A stretch of DNA of 64,000 nucleotides from Clostridia bacterium (GTDB lineage: Bacteria > Bacillota > Clostridia > Oscillospirales > CAG-272). The stretch is from NCBI GenBank assembly GCA_017501225.1, contig JAFVXH010000017.1, positions 19,456-83,455 of the forward strand, in the 5' to 3' direction. Positions 40,744 to 49,846 of the stretch are shown piece by piece. The notes under the pieces are model-generated. The model did no database searches. It saw only the letters and a program-made list of their open reading frames with translations, and was not told the origin of the DNA. Positions within the stretch are counted from its first letter, which is position 1. Every line of letters begins with the position of its first letter. The position numbers and the translations under genes are program-made.

Positions 40744-43560
40744 ATGAAAAATCAACGCATGAAACAAACGCAAGGTGCTCGATTCGCTGCGGTTGCCGTC
40801 ACTTGCATGATGGTTGCTCTGCTCATCGCATGCTTTGCAATTCCTACGTTTGCCGCAAACGGCGACGTTCAGGTCGACATTGGAAAGAATCTCGATTTCT
40901 CGGGTTCTTCTCTGACACTGGACAGCGGTGTTTACGCCAAGGAGTATGACGGCACGGCCGCAGTCACGGGGATCGTGGCAACGGCGGAGGCACTCACGGG
41001 TGTTGCCGCGGGTGACGAGGTCGCTCTGAAGGTAGAGAAGGCCGAGTTCAACAGCGCAACCGTTGCGGACGCAAGCGAGCTTCGCGTTTATCTGAGCCTT
41101 ACGGGCAAGGATGCCGCCAAGTATACGGTTGCCGAGTATATCAGCGTTTCGGCAAAAATTCTGCCCAAGCAGCTTTCCTTTAGCGGAAATGCTACGGCAC
41201 AGGCTACATACCAGCCCACCAATCCGACGTATGCGTCGCTCGCAGTTGAGGATCTGCCCCTTCTGGTGGATGCGAACGGTGCTACCGTAGCGGGTGTTCA
41301 GTACACGATAGGCACACTGAATCTGCAGGCAACCGCGGCGGGTGATTACACCGTAAACCTTGCGGTCACCCTGAGTGACCCCAACTACACTGCAGCTCCT
41401 CTGCCCGTGGTCGTTACGGTAAAGCCCCTGGCTCTGACCTCCGTTCAGTGGAAGGCGCAGGACAGCTATGAGTACGGCGATACCGCTGCGAACGCGCTTG
41501 CAGCGTTCGGCTATGACGCAGAGGGTAACGAGTATGCCCTGGCTGTCATTTATCCCACTAACTACGGTCACGCCACCACCTATACCGTAACCGCGCAGGT
41601 CAGCGATCCCAGCCTGATTCTGGAGACCGACGGCGCGACCAAGACGGTTGTCATCACCAAGAAGACCTACACCGTTTCCTTTGAGGATGCAAGCTACCTT
41701 GCAACGGCTCCCGGCTCTGCGAACGTGCAAACGTACGCGCTGAGTGTGAAGGGAAAGGTTCCCGCCGACGTTTTGGCGAAGGTCACCTATACCGTCAACG
41801 GCGCTCCCTTTGCGGGCACCGCGACCGTCGGAACCTATACTGTAACTGCAACGCTTCCCAAGTCCATCAACTATAGCTTCGTGGATGCAGAGGGCAACGC
41901 TGTCACCGCCATGACTGCAACCCTTTCCGTCAATCACGGATATCTTGCCGCAGGCACTGACGGCAGCACGCATGAGGTTATCGTAACCGCGCAGGGCGGT
42001 GTTCCCGTAACGGGCAGTGTTACGGTAAGTGTTCCCACGGATCTTGCCCGCAAGGCAATCAACGGTCTGCGCCGTTACGACGCTTACACCGTACAGGTCA
42101 GCGGCATTGACGGTGCTTATAGCATTACGTTCCCCATCGCTGATTTTCTGTACGCAAAGGGCTTTAAGAATCTGGATGCAAGCTGCATCTATCTGTACGA
42201 TGCCGCAACCGGAACCCGCGTCCGTCTGACCGAGGCAACCGGCTACACGGTAACGGTAGAGGGTGGACGCGTGCAGATCGACGGCGTTGCCGGCAGTGAG
42301 GCGCGCACCTTTATCATCGCTCCCATCTACGCAACGCCCTTCTTCCTCAGCGCACCCGGCATCGCTCTGATCCTGCTTGTCGTGCTTGCGATCCTTGCAT
42401 GGATGTACCTGACCGGAAAGAAGCTGCGCGAGGATCTGAGAAAGCGCAATCCCGTGATCGTCATCGACACCGAGGGTAGCGTTCCCGAGGTGACACCCGA
42501 GGAGCAGCCCGAGCTGGTTGACGTAGAGGAAGCTTTGGACGAAACCATGGATGAGATCGCCGAGGTCGTGGAGGAGGAGCTTGCTCAAAAGACCGAGGAG
42601 AACACCGAGGATGTCAGCGAGCTGGTTGCGGAAACCATGCAGGAGCTGATCGAGGAGGCGGAAGCCGAGGCGGCTGCAGAGGAAATGGCTGCAGAGGAAG
42701 AAGCTGTGGAAGCAGAAGAAGTCGTAGAGGATACTGCGGAGGCAGCCATCGTACAGGAGGCTCCCGAGGCAGTTCAGACGCTTGCAAATGCCGAGGAGGA
42801 ATCCGAGGACGAGGACGAATCCGACGGCGAAGGCGATTCCGATGAGGAAGACGGCTTTGACGGATTTGGCCCGATGCCCGACAGCTTCACCGATGCGATG
42901 GAGGATCCCGAGGCATACGCCGCACTCCTGGCAAAGGAGAGCGCAGGTGAGGTCCGTCTGGTTACCCGCTACAAGAGAAGCTTCCGGTCCCGTCTTGCAC
43001 AGTCGCAGGGCAACGTTCAGGAATATTACAGCGCGATCAAGAACGCACTGCTTGCAAACAAGGGCGTTAAGGCACGCACCAGCTGGAACTATGAGGCGTT
43101 CAACAAGGGAAGAGCGCACGTCGCAAAGATCAATGCAAAGTCCAAGACCTTGTATCTCTATCTGGCGCTGGATCCCTCTGAGCTTGAGGGCACCAAGTAC
43201 GGCTTTGTGGACGTTTCCTCCAAAAAGAAGTACGCAAGCGTTCCCGTCCTGATGAAGATCAAGGGCGATCGCAAGTTCAAGCACGCTCTGGAGCTGATCG
43301 AGAAGCTTTGCCGTGAGAAGATGGAGCTTCCCGCTCTCGAATTGCAAAACAACGATTATACGATCCCGTTCCAGACCACCGAGGAGCTGGTTCAGGCAGG
43401 CCTTGTCAAGAAGATGGTCGGAGCCGTTCCTGCGTTCCTTTACGGTCAGACGGAGGCTCCCACGCAGGAGAGCACCGCTTCTGCTGCGGTTGAGCAGGCA
43501 GAGGTGAGCTTTGTCGCCCCCGACAACGCACCCGCCGTTGATGCCGCTGCCGAGGAATAA
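40744..43560 (+). CDS. Large membrane protein: MBG/YDG Ig-like ectodomain, one TM, acidic linker and an uncharacterised cytoplasmic domain
   Basis: The 938-residue protein has an N-terminal signal peptide (ALLIACFAIPTFAANG, cut near 38). Residues ~55-510 are beta-rich and resemble MBG/YDG repeats (YAKEYDGTAAVTG; SYEYGDTAANALAAFG). A membrane helix lies at ~540-558 (IALILLVVLAILAWMYL) followed by KKLREDLRKR, so the C terminus is inside. Residues ~575-735 are very Glu-rich. Residues ~743-870 form a conserved domain (SFRSRLAQS, LYLYLALDPSE, KYASVPVLMKIKG) also present at the C terminus of the PilM-like protein; similar domains are familiar in other Clostridia. A role coupling surface to cytoplasm is inference. 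Confidence 0.8.
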   Translation: MKNQRMKQTQGARFAAVAVTCMMVALLIACFAIPTFAANGDVQVDIGKNLDFSGSSLTLDSGVYAKEYDGTAAVTGIVATAEALTGVAAGDEVALKVEKAEFNSATVADASELRVYLSLTGKDAAKYTVAEYISVSAKILPKQLSFSGNATAQATYQPTNPTYASLAVEDLPLLVDANGATVAGVQYTIGTLNLQATAAGDYTVNLAVTLSDPNYTAAPLPVVVTVKPLALTSVQWKAQDSYEYGDTAANALAAFGYDAEGNEYALAVIYPTNYGHATTYTVTAQVSDPSLILETDGATKTVVITKKTYTVSFEDASYLATAPGSANVQTYALSVKGKVPADVLAKVTYTVNGAPFAGTATVGTYTVTATLPKSINYSFVDAEGNAVTAMTATLSVNHGYLAAGTDGSTHEVIVTAQGGVPVTGSVTVSVPTDLARKAINGLRRYDAYTVQVSGIDGAYSITFPIADFLYAKGFKNLDASCIYLYDAATGTRVRLTEATGYTVTVEGGRVQIDGVAGSEARTFIIAPIYATPFFLSAPGIALILLVVLAILAWMYLTGKKLREDLRKRNPVIVIDTEGSVPEVTPEEQPELVDVEEALDETMDEIAEVVEEELAQKTEENTEDVSELVAETMQELIEEAEAEAAAEEMAAEEEAVEAEEVVEDTAEAAIVQEAPEAVQTLANAEEESEDEDESDGEGDSDEEDGFDGFGPMPDSFTDAMEDPEAYAALLAKESAGEVRLVTRYKRSFRSRLAQSQGNVQEYYSAIKNALLANKGVKARTSWNYEAFNKGRAHVAKINAKSKTLYLYLALDPSELEGTKYGFVDVSSKKKYASVPVLMKIKGDRKFKHALELIEKLCREKMELPALELQNNDYTIPFQTTEELVQAGLVKKMVGAVPAFLYGQTEAPTQESTASAAVEQAEVSFVAPDNAPAVDAAAEE

Positions 43561-43590
43561 TCGTTTGATCGAACCAAATCAAGAAAAACG

Positions 43591-43633
43591 CCGTGCGGCA
43601 ACCGAAATCGGTTGCCGCACGGTGATCTTTTTT
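43591..43633 (+). terminator. Terminator after the Ig-like membrane protein
   Basis: A perfect 15-bp stem (ccgtgcggcaaccga and its complement) with a two-base apex is followed by TGATCTTTTTT. Confidence 0.9.
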
Positions 43634-43676
43634 GTGACTCCGCGGCGATTTTGCGGATTTAGTTTTGCAAAACCTA

Positions 43677-43705
43677 TTTACAAAAACGGAAAGTCCGTGT
43701 ATAAT
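43677..43705 (+). promoter_or_regulatory. Sigma-A promoter of cysE-tmk
   Basis: TTTACA at 43677-43682, 17 bp, TATAAT at 43700-43705. Confidence 0.82.
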
Positions 43706-43740
43706 ATCAATAACGACTGTTTTATGCGGGAGGTAGGATG

Positions 43741-44475
43741 ATGGAAAAGAAAAAACGAAATAATGCCGCAATCCGGAATACGCATAACGGGCTTGACGCA
43801 ATGGAGGAGAAGATTGCCGTTGCCATCGTCAAGGCAGAACAGGAAGTGAAGGAGGCTGTGCAGGCGGTCAAGGACCGTGACCCTGCCGCGCGCAGCAGTG
43901 CGGAGATCCTTTTGCTGTACTCGGGCGTGCACGCGATCCTGGCACACCGCGTCGCGCACCGTCTGTATCGGGGCGGACATCATTTTTCGGCACGCGCGCT
44001 CAGCCAGCTTTCCAGACATTTTACGGGAATTGAGATCCATCCTGCCGCAAAGATCGGCAAGGGATTCTTTATCGACCACGGTATGGGCGTCGTCATCGGA
44101 GAGACCACCGAGATCGGCGACAACTGCACGGTGTATCAGGGAGTCACACTCGGAGGAACCGGTAAGGACGTCGGAAAACGGCATCCCACGCTTCGCGACA
44201 ACGTGATGGTAGGAGCGGGCGCGAAGGTGTTGGGTCCCGTGGAGCTTTCCTCCAACACCAAGATCGCGGCAAACGCCGTGGTGCTTCACTCCGTGCCCGA
44301 AAACAGCACCGCCGTCGGTATTCCCGCCAAGGTCGTAAGACGCGGCGGCGTGCGGGTCAAGAACGATCTGGATCAGGTGCACATCCCCGACCCCGTGGCG
44401 CAGGAGCTTGCTGTCTTGCGTCGGGAGCTTGACGCCTTGCGCGAGCAGGTTATGAAAACCAAAACGGAAGAATAA
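43741..44475 (+). CDS. cysE: Serine O-acetyltransferase
   Basis: CysE makes O-acetylserine from serine and acetyl-CoA, the first step to cysteine. The left-handed beta-helix carries IHPAAKIGKGFFIDHGMGVVIGE, GDNCTVYQGVTLGGTG, KRHPTLRDNVMVGAGAKVLG and VGIPAKVVRR. The catalytic His/Asp segments are intact. It has ~25 extra N-terminal residues (charged, starting MEKKKRNN) and a coiled C-terminal tail compared with the short EpsC form. ATG 43741 is seven bases from GGAGG; ATG 43738 is only four bases away. No cysK is adjacent; tmk follows after 19 bp. Confidence 0.92.
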   Translation: MEKKKRNNAAIRNTHNGLDAMEEKIAVAIVKAEQEVKEAVQAVKDRDPAARSSAEILLLYSGVHAILAHRVAHRLYRGGHHFSARALSQLSRHFTGIEIHPAAKIGKGFFIDHGMGVVIGETTEIGDNCTVYQGVTLGGTGKDVGKRHPTLRDNVMVGAGAKVLGPVELSSNTKIAANAVVLHSVPENSTAVGIPAKVVRRGGVRVKNDLDQVHIPDPVAQELAVLRRELDALREQVMKTKTEE

Positions 44476-44494
44476 GAAACGGTAGGAAAAGGAT

Positions 44495-45124
44495 ATGACG
44501 GAACAAATTCAGCGTGGAAGACTGATCGTGTTCGAGGGCATCGACGGTGCCGGAAAGACCACGCAGATCGAGCTTTTGAGCAAATATCTGACGTCGGTTG
44601 GCAGACGCGTTTATCGCACCGCCGAGCCGACCGAATCGGTCACGGGAGGACTTTTGCGTGATGCCTTGGGCGGCGTTTCCCGCCGAACGGCGTGCGAGAT
44701 GGCGGCTCTGTTCGTATTGGATCGCATTTTTCATAACGTCAATCCCGTAAACGGCATTGAGAAGATGCTTGCGGACGGTGTGGACGTCATTTGCGACCGC
44801 TATTATTACTCCTCCATGGCGTATCAGGGAAGTGAAACCGACAGCACGTGGGTCAAGGAAATGAATCTGAACTGCCCCGAGATCCGCCGTCCCGATATTT
44901 GTATTTTCCTGGACCTGACGCCGAAGCAGAGCATGGAGCGCATCAACCGCGGTCGCGTGACGCACGAGATCTACGAGAACGAGGAAAAGCTCGAGCAGGT
45001 GAGAAGAAAGTTTTACGGCGTGTTTGAGGATCTGAAGGACCGCGACCGCATCGAGGTCGTGGATGCCTTCCGTACGGTAGAGCAGATCCATGAGGATATC
45101 GTCGGGCGCATCCAAACGCTTTGA
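44495..45124 (+). CDS. tmk: Thymidylate kinase
   Basis: A 209-residue P-loop kinase that phosphorylates dTMP to dTDP. Walker A is FEGIDGAGKTTQIELL; the DR(Y/H) motif is CDRYYYSSMAYQG; the lid region is INRGRVTHEIYENEEKLEQVR. The enzyme lies right after cysE and ends at a strong terminator. The lid pattern differs slightly from the holB-linked tmk; a paralogue cannot be excluded. Confidence 0.92.
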   Translation: MTEQIQRGRLIVFEGIDGAGKTTQIELLSKYLTSVGRRVYRTAEPTESVTGGLLRDALGGVSRRTACEMAALFVLDRIFHNVNPVNGIEKMLADGVDVICDRYYYSSMAYQGSETDSTWVKEMNLNCPEIRRPDICIFLDLTPKQSMERINRGRVTHEIYENEEKLEQVRRKFYGVFEDLKDRDRIEVVDAFRTVEQIHEDIVGRIQTL

Positions 45125-45141
45125 ATGGAAACCCATAGAAA

Positions 45142-45182
45142 AAGAAAGACCGAACAGCGATCGCTGTTCGGTTTCTTTTTTT
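45142..45182. terminator. Bidirectional terminator between tmk and rpsU
   Basis: A palindrome accgaacagcga/tcgctgttcggt is extended by AAAGAAAG and TTTCTTTTTTT on the two sides. It serves both convergent genes. Confidence 0.9.
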
Positions 45183-45205
45183 AGGCAGTAACGCAACAGT
45201 ACGGA

Positions 45206-45382
45206 TTATTTGTACTTGCGCTTTCTGGCTGCTTCAGACTTTTTCTTGCGCTTTACGCTCGGCTTCTCATAGTGCTCTCTCTTGCGAAGCTCGGTGAGGA
45301 CGCCGGAACGGGCGGTTGCACGCTTAAAGCGACGAAGTGCGCTGTCCAAGGACTCGCCTTCCTTAACTCTGATTTCTGCCAT
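45206..45382 (-). CDS. rpsU: 30S ribosomal protein S21
   Basis: A 58-residue basic protein, [20 protein letters not shown] with a Lys/Arg-rich tail ([17 protein letters not shown]), the exact S21 pattern. The ATG at 45382 follows GGAGGGATATTCG. The promoter at 45462-45490 is consensus with an extended -10. S21 sits on the 30S platform near the anti-Shine-Dalgarno sequence. Confidence 0.95.
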   Translation of the reverse strand: MAEIRVKEGESLDSALRRFKRATARSGVLTELRKREHYEKPSVKRKKKSEAARKRKYK

Positions 45383-45461
45383 CGAATATCCCTCCCTCCG
45401 CCGGTAACAAGAGATAATTTCACGGGAACAATAATGCTTCCAAAACAAATTATCTTTTCAA

Positions 45462-45490
45462 ATTATACACGATTTTTTGACCCGTGTCAA
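45462..45490 (-). promoter_or_regulatory. Sigma-A promoter of rpsU
   Basis: On the minus strand TTGACA at 45490-45485, 17 bp, TATAAT at 45467-45462, preceded by TG (TGTATAAT). Confidence 0.87.
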
Positions 45491-45509
45491 GGGCTTTTTG
45501 AAAAAAATA

Positions 45510-46538
45510 TCACTCAAATGAGCCGTTTTCGCTAATTTCCCGGACCTCGGAAAGGATTTTGAGCATCTCTGCCAAGGTGTTTGCGCTTGTGACACGGTTT
45601 CTTGCCGCGGCGGCGCCCCGCATTCCGTGCAGGTACCAGCCCATATGCTTTCGCGCCTCCGCGATGCCGCGAAGCTCGCCCTTTTCCGCCACTAAGGCTT
45701 CGGCGTGCTCCCGTGCTACCGTCAGACGCTCGTCCAGCGAAGGAGGCGTGTAGGGAAGTCCGTCCATTCTGGAAAGAAGCTCCGAGAAGATCCAGGGATT
45801 GCCTTGCGCGCCGCGCGCGATCATCACGCCGTCACAGCCGGTTTCGTCCATCATGCGCAGGGCGTCGTCGGCACAGAAGATATCGCCGTTTCCCACTACG
45901 GGAATCCTGACGGCATCCTTGACCTTTCCGATGACACTCCAATCGGCGCTCGGCGCATACATCTGCTGACGCGTGCGTCCGTGCACGCAGATCATCGAAG
46001 CACCCGCATCCTCCAGACGCTTTGCCAATTCGGGAGCGTTGATGCTTGTCTGATCCCAGCCCGCGCGGATCTTGACCGTCACGGGGAGCGAGGTCGCGTT
46101 CACCACCGCACGCACGATCTGCTCTGCAAGCTCGGGCGTTTTCATCAGTGCCGAGCCCTCGCCGTTGCTCACGATTTTTGCCATGGGGCATCCCATGTTA
46201 ATGTCGATCGCGCAGGGCGGAATTTCTCCGACGTTGCCGCGATAGGAGCCCGTTTCCAAAAGTCTTGCCGCCTCTGCCATCAGCTTAGGATTCGAGCCGA
46301 AGAGCTGGACCGACATGGGGGCTTCCTCGCGAAGGACTGCCGCCAAGGGGGCTGTGCGCGAGAGCGCGGAGGCTTTTTTTGTCAGCTGCTCGTAGCAAAG
46401 TGCCTTTGCCGAAACCATTTCGCTGACGGTATATTCCGCGCCGAAGCGGCGGGAGAAGCGGCGGAAGGTACGGTCGCTCACGCCTGCCAAGGGGGCTAAA
46501 AACAGCCCGTGCGGGATCTCGATATTCTGAATTTTCAC
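45510..46538 (-). CDS. dusB: tRNA-dihydrouridine synthase DusB
   Basis: An FMN-dependent TIM-barrel enzyme of 342 residues that reduces uridines in the tRNA D-loop. LAPLAGVSDRTFRRFSRRFGA, QLFGSNPKLMAEAA, the catalytic Cys in DINMGCPMAKIVSNGEGSA, VKIRAGWD and VHGRTRQQMY are present. The start is GTG 46538, with AGGAGGTACGAGGC upstream; the open frame runs further but lies across the promoter at 46573-46601. Confidence 0.94.
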   Translation of the reverse strand: MKIQNIEIPHGLFLAPLAGVSDRTFRRFSRRFGAEYTVSEMVSAKALCYEQLTKKASALSRTAPLAAVLREEAPMSVQLFGSNPKLMAEAARLLETGSYRGNVGEIPPCAIDINMGCPMAKIVSNGEGSALMKTPELAEQIVRAVVNATSLPVTVKIRAGWDQTSINAPELAKRLEDAGASMICVHGRTRQQMYAPSADWSVIGKVKDAVRIPVVGNGDIFCADDALRMMDETGCDGVMIARGAQGNPWIFSELLSRMDGLPYTPPSLDERLTVAREHAEALVAEKGELRGIAEARKHMGWYLHGMRGAAAARNRVTSANTLAEMLKILSEVREISENGSFE

Positions 46539-46572
46539 GCCTCGTACCTCCTGTTCGTTCGTTTTCTCTCCC

Positions 46573-46601
46573 ATTATATCCAAAAAGCGCGGATTTGTCA
46601 A
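46573..46601 (-). promoter_or_regulatory. Sigma-A promoter of dusB
   Basis: On the minus strand TTGACA at 46601-46596, 17 bp, TATAAT at 46578-46573, 35 bp before the GTG start. Confidence 0.87.
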
Positions 46602-46755
46602 CCGTGTATCGGGATTTCGAATATTCGTCGCTTGTAAAAAAACTTTTCGGCACCGATCTTGAAAAAACGGTGGCGCTCGGCAAAATACCAAAAAATGAGC
46701 GGAGCTACATGGAAAAAGAGGGGGATGCGTGTCAGATTCCGACGGACGCTTTTTC

Positions 46756-46785
46756 TTGACGCGGGGAGCGTTTCCGTGTCATAAT
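46756..46785 (+). promoter_or_regulatory. Promoter of the LRR membrane protein
   Basis: TTGACG at 46756-46761, 18 bp, CATAAT at 46780-46785; the start codon is 26 bp downstream. Confidence 0.65.
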
Positions 46786-46811
46786 GGAGAAAAAAGAAAG
46801 GACGAAAAAAT

Positions 46812-47600
46812 ATGAAAACACAACCTCCGATGTGGATGATCTGCTTAGCGGTCCTGTTTGCCATCGCTCTGATCGTGACCGTCGTTCTCATTTGTTCCTC
46901 TTATTTTGGAGTGGAATCCAACACCCCCGACGGAGATGTCCCGAAAAACACGGGCGGCAGTGACACCAAGCAGACGACCGCTACGCTCTATCTTCCGTGG
47001 GAAAGCGGCACCAAGGAGTCTACGACCGAGAATACGACCGCCGCGAAGACCGAGGAGCCTACGCCCATTCTGCCCGATATCAGCAACGGGCTCTCCTACG
47101 TGTCCTACGGAAACGGCACCTGTAAGGTCGGTGACGTGGGGACCTGTATTGACGCCTGCGTTGTGATCCCCGAATATTCTCCGGTGGGAGATCTTGTCAT
47201 CGAGATCGGAGCGGCGGCGTTTTATGAGTGCGCAACCATCACGGCGGTGCAGATCCCCGCAACGGTCAAAAAGATCGGGGAGCTTGCCTTCGGAGCCTGC
47301 AACAATCTGATGTATATCTCGGTCAGCGATGAGAATACGGCGTATTGCGACGTCGACGGTGTGCTCTACAACGCGTCAAGAAGCACGCTGATCCTCTATC
47401 CTCCCATGCGTGCAGGCAGGGAATTCTATCTGGATCGCCGCACTGTGCGCATCTCGGAAATGGCGTTCTATCGCAGCGAATATCTGGAAACGGTGCACTA
47501 TCTCGGAACTCCCGAGGAGTGGGATGCCATGATCATCGGAAGCAAGAACTACGCGCTTGCGGCGGCATCCATGACCTTTGGCGGCAGTGTCGGAAAATGA
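46812..47600 (+). CDS. Membrane-anchored BspA-like LRR protein
   Basis: A 262-residue protein with an uncleaved N-terminal membrane helix (WMICLAVLFAIALIVTVVLI), a Thr/Ser/Glu-rich stalk (residues ~35-85) and an LRR_5 region (LVIEIGAAAFYECATITAVQ, VKKIGELAFGACNNLMYI, RISEMAFYRSEYLETVHYLG) separated by a non-LRR loop (YCDVDGVLYNAS), as in BspA-type proteins. It is likely displayed on the cell surface. It has no functional partner nearby, and a second LRR protein lies at 9522. Confidence 0.82.
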   Translation: MKTQPPMWMICLAVLFAIALIVTVVLICSSYFGVESNTPDGDVPKNTGGSDTKQTTATLYLPWESGTKESTTENTTAAKTEEPTPILPDISNGLSYVSYGNGTCKVGDVGTCIDACVVIPEYSPVGDLVIEIGAAAFYECATITAVQIPATVKKIGELAFGACNNLMYISVSDENTAYCDVDGVLYNASRSTLILYPPMRAGREFYLDRRTVRISEMAFYRSEYLETVHYLGTPEEWDAMIIGSKNYALAAASMTFGGSVGK

Positions 47601-47629
47601 GAGCGTTTCATTGAAAGAGAATCAAAAGA

Positions 47630-47658
47630 AAGCGCCACCGCACAACGCGGTGGCGCTT
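47630..47658. terminator. Bidirectional terminator
   Basis: Stem aagcgccaccgc/gcggtggcgctt with loop ACAAC lies between the convergent LRR and DUF1015 genes. Confidence 0.82.
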
Positions 47659-47663
47659 GCCGT

Positions 47664-48935
47664 TTATTTGATTTTTCTGCATTCCAGATAATAGCGCTTG
47701 TCGCGGGCGTGTCCCATGGAGAAGGTCTTGCGGGGGAGGGCGCCGTCAAACATGACGGTACGGAACAGCTCATCCTTGCGCATTCCCTCGAACAAAAATC
47801 CGACCGTGTCCGCCGCTTTTACCAACGAGCGTAAGGAATCCTTACCGTGGATGTAGTCTACCTCGACCTCGGGGTGACGCTTGGTGTAGACGTCCAGAAA
47901 TGCCTGCAGGGTTCCGACGGTCAGCTGCTGCACGGGTGCGGGGATCTCCATTTCCTCCTCGCCCTGCTCGGTCAGGAGGGTAAAGCGCTGTGCGGCGGCA
48001 GTGCCGTTGAGAGAGTCGATGTAGGCAAGAAGCTCTGCCTTGAGCTGCTCGGGATCGCATCCGAACACCACGCGGTAGATGGGCTCAAAATTCAAGGCGT
48101 CGTCGTGCAGATTGACCACCTCCGCAAGCGCGTAGCGAGCGGGATGGGATTTTGCGGCTTTTTCTCCGATGGCGGCCTTGATCTCCTCGTAGGACGCCTT
48201 TGCGGTGGCAAGCGAGTGGTTTCCGTCGCCCACGGCAAACCACAAAGGAGCAAGAGTCGCGTCACCGTATTTCTTGCCGATCTCCTCGGGAAGGATCAGC
48301 GCGGCAAGTGCTTTTTGAATGCTTTCTTGCGTTGCGGGATCCAGCAGATGTCCGCGGACGTGTCCTCCGCCCTCCATCAGATCAAAATCGTACAGCGGTG
48401 CTTTGTTGTCGTATGCTTCGATCAGGGGCTCGATCACGCTCCTCCTTTCGTCGTCGATCAGGAGCATGATGTGCGGAAGCTCCAGGGGAGCGTCGCGGCG
48501 GATGGCAACGCGGGGAGGGATGCGCTCCAGCACCGTGCCCTCGGTCGCGCGGACGAGAGAGGTCGATCCCTTGCTGTAGTCATAGCATTCCAGGTCGATA
48601 GCACCGATGATGCCGTGGCGCACACTGCCGTCGGATTGCGTGCGCGCAAGATAGATCATCGCGTCGGGGTACGCGCGCAAATTTTGCTGCAGCTGCTCCC
48701 TCATTGCCTGATTGATCAGCGGTACGCGCGCTTCGGCTTCGTTCAGATACAGCTCGGGCAGGATCATCGAAAGGGTGGAGGGAGCGTTCTTCACGGTCTG
48801 TTCCACGCTCGCCCAATACGCGCCTTCGCTGGTGAATTGGTCGCAGGCGACCACGGACCACAGCGAGCCGTCTATCTTCTCAAAATCCGGCAGCAGGATC
48901 TCTGCCGAGCGGAATACCAAGGACTCTTGCTTCAT
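47664..48935 (-). CDS. DUF1015 family protein
   Basis: A 423-residue cytoplasmic protein of unknown activity. SAEILLPDFEKIDGSLWSVVACDQFTSE at the N terminus, WFAVGDGNHSLATAKASYEE and VVNLHDDALNFEPIYRVVF match the DUF1015 family; the GDGNHSLA block is the most conserved. The ATG at 48935 follows GGAGG at seven bases. In some organisms the family lies with serine or phosphoglycerate metabolism genes; no such link is visible here. Confidence 0.88.
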   Translation of the reverse strand: MKQESLVFRSAEILLPDFEKIDGSLWSVVACDQFTSEGAYWASVEQTVKNAPSTLSMILPELYLNEAEARVPLINQAMREQLQQNLRAYPDAMIYLARTQSDGSVRHGIIGAIDLECYDYSKGSTSLVRATEGTVLERIPPRVAIRRDAPLELPHIMLLIDDERRSVIEPLIEAYDNKAPLYDFDLMEGGGHVRGHLLDPATQESIQKALAALILPEEIGKKYGDATLAPLWFAVGDGNHSLATAKASYEEIKAAIGEKAAKSHPARYALAEVVNLHDDALNFEPIYRVVFGCDPEQLKAELLAYIDSLNGTAAAQRFTLLTEQGEEEMEIPAPVQQLTVGTLQAFLDVYTKRHPEVEVDYIHGKDSLRSLVKAADTVGFLFEGMRKDELFRTVMFDGALPRKTFSMGHARDKRYYLECRKIK

Positions 48936-48967
48936 GTCAATGCCTCCGATTTGCTTTTCTTTGTTAA

Positions 48968-48996
48968 AGTATAGCACAGCGGTCGTAAATTGTCAA
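48968..48996 (-). promoter_or_regulatory. Sigma-A promoter of the DUF1015 gene
   Basis: On the minus strand TTGACA at 48996-48991, 17 bp, TATACT at 48973-48968. It starts directly at the T-run of the upstream terminator. Confidence 0.82.
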
Positions 48997-49002
48997 GAAA
49001 AA

Positions 49003-49036
49003 AGGGCAGAGAAAGCATCTCTTTCTCTGTCCTTTT
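49003..49036 (-). terminator. Terminator of the ECF transporter subunit gene
   Basis: On the minus strand stem ggacagagaaag/ctttctctgccc with loop AGATG is followed by TTTTTTC. Confidence 0.85.
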
Positions 49037-49060
49037 CGGTATTTTTGATTCAGGTTTACT

Positions 49061-49810
49061 TTACGCCTTGGAGATCAGCACGAGCTGAACGATCAGCACA
49101 AGGATCGCAAGTCCTCCGATTGCCAGCCAAGCGTAAAGAGAGGGGACCTTGGCAAGCAGCTTTTCCTTGAATGCGCCGCCGTTCCGATCCTGCGTGGCAT
49201 CGCCGATCCGCTTGGAGAGAATGGTGATCAGGCGCTGCAGGACGGGGGAGAGAATGCCGTTGACGGCAAATTCAAACAGAAAGTTGACACCGGCACATCC
49301 GATGACGAGGAAATAGAACATCGAGGTTCCATCCCCCAAAAAATTCGTCCGGAAGGTGTCCAGCATCGTGTAAGAGCCGAGGATAAAGATTCCGGTATTG
49401 AGCACGGGAACCGAGAGGGAGGCAAGCACGGTTCTTACCGTGTTCGGAAGCTTCGTGCAGTATTTGTAGATCAGTCCCGCACCAAGACCTGCGACCGTGG
49501 ATTTTGTCAGGCAGAGAAGCGTGGTAAGAATGGGATGATCCTGAAACAGAATCGAGGTAAAGGGATCCTGACCCATGACGCCGAGCACCAATACGACCTC
49601 AGCACCGAAGACGAATCCGAGCCATGCACCCGCCCCGGGACCCAGCAACATGGCTCCAAGGGCGATCGGGATACCGACAAGGCTGATGGGAGTTGCCAGA
49701 AAAGGCAGACGGAGCGTGATGCCCGCCAGCTGCAAAAGCAGGACGACGGCGGTCAGGAGAGAAAGCTCCACCAGATATAAAACGGCTTTTTTGTTTTTGC
49801 GTTGTGCCAT
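49061..49810 (-). CDS. ECF transporter S-component-like membrane protein with an extra C-terminal helix
   Basis: A 249-residue protein with six hydrophobic segments in residues ~10-205 (LVELSLLTAVVLLLQLAGIT, LRLPFLATPISLVGIPIAL, GPGAGAWLGFVFGAEVVLVLGV) in the style of ECF vitamin-uptake S components of the folate/riboflavin type. The substrate is unknown. Residues ~205-249 add a basic stretch and a seventh helix (KEKLLAKVPSLYAWL to VLIVQLVLISKA) that most S components lack, and which is duplicated as the small protein at 36776. The ATG at 49810 is chosen by GAGGAACG upstream. No ECF ATPase or EcfT gene lies near, so it would use a shared module. Confidence 0.75.
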   Translation of the reverse strand: MAQRKNKKAVLYLVELSLLTAVVLLLQLAGITLRLPFLATPISLVGIPIALGAMLLGPGAGAWLGFVFGAEVVLVLGVMGQDPFTSILFQDHPILTTLLCLTKSTVAGLGAGLIYKYCTKLPNTVRTVLASLSVPVLNTGIFILGSYTMLDTFRTNFLGDGTSMFYFLVIGCAGVNFLFEFAVNGILSPVLQRLITILSKRIGDATQDRNGGAFKEKLLAKVPSLYAWLAIGGLAILVLIVQLVLISKA

Positions 49811-49846
49811 AATTCGTTCCTCGCAGTCACAAAAGAATGATACATT

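Noticed and set aside
40723..43347. Long minus-strand open frame (874 codons) opposite the Ig-like membrane protein
   Set aside because: It is antisense to a well-supported gene with promoter, signal peptide and terminator. Its translation is Cys/Leu/Arg-rich without family motifs, as expected from a codon-biased GC-rich shadow frame.
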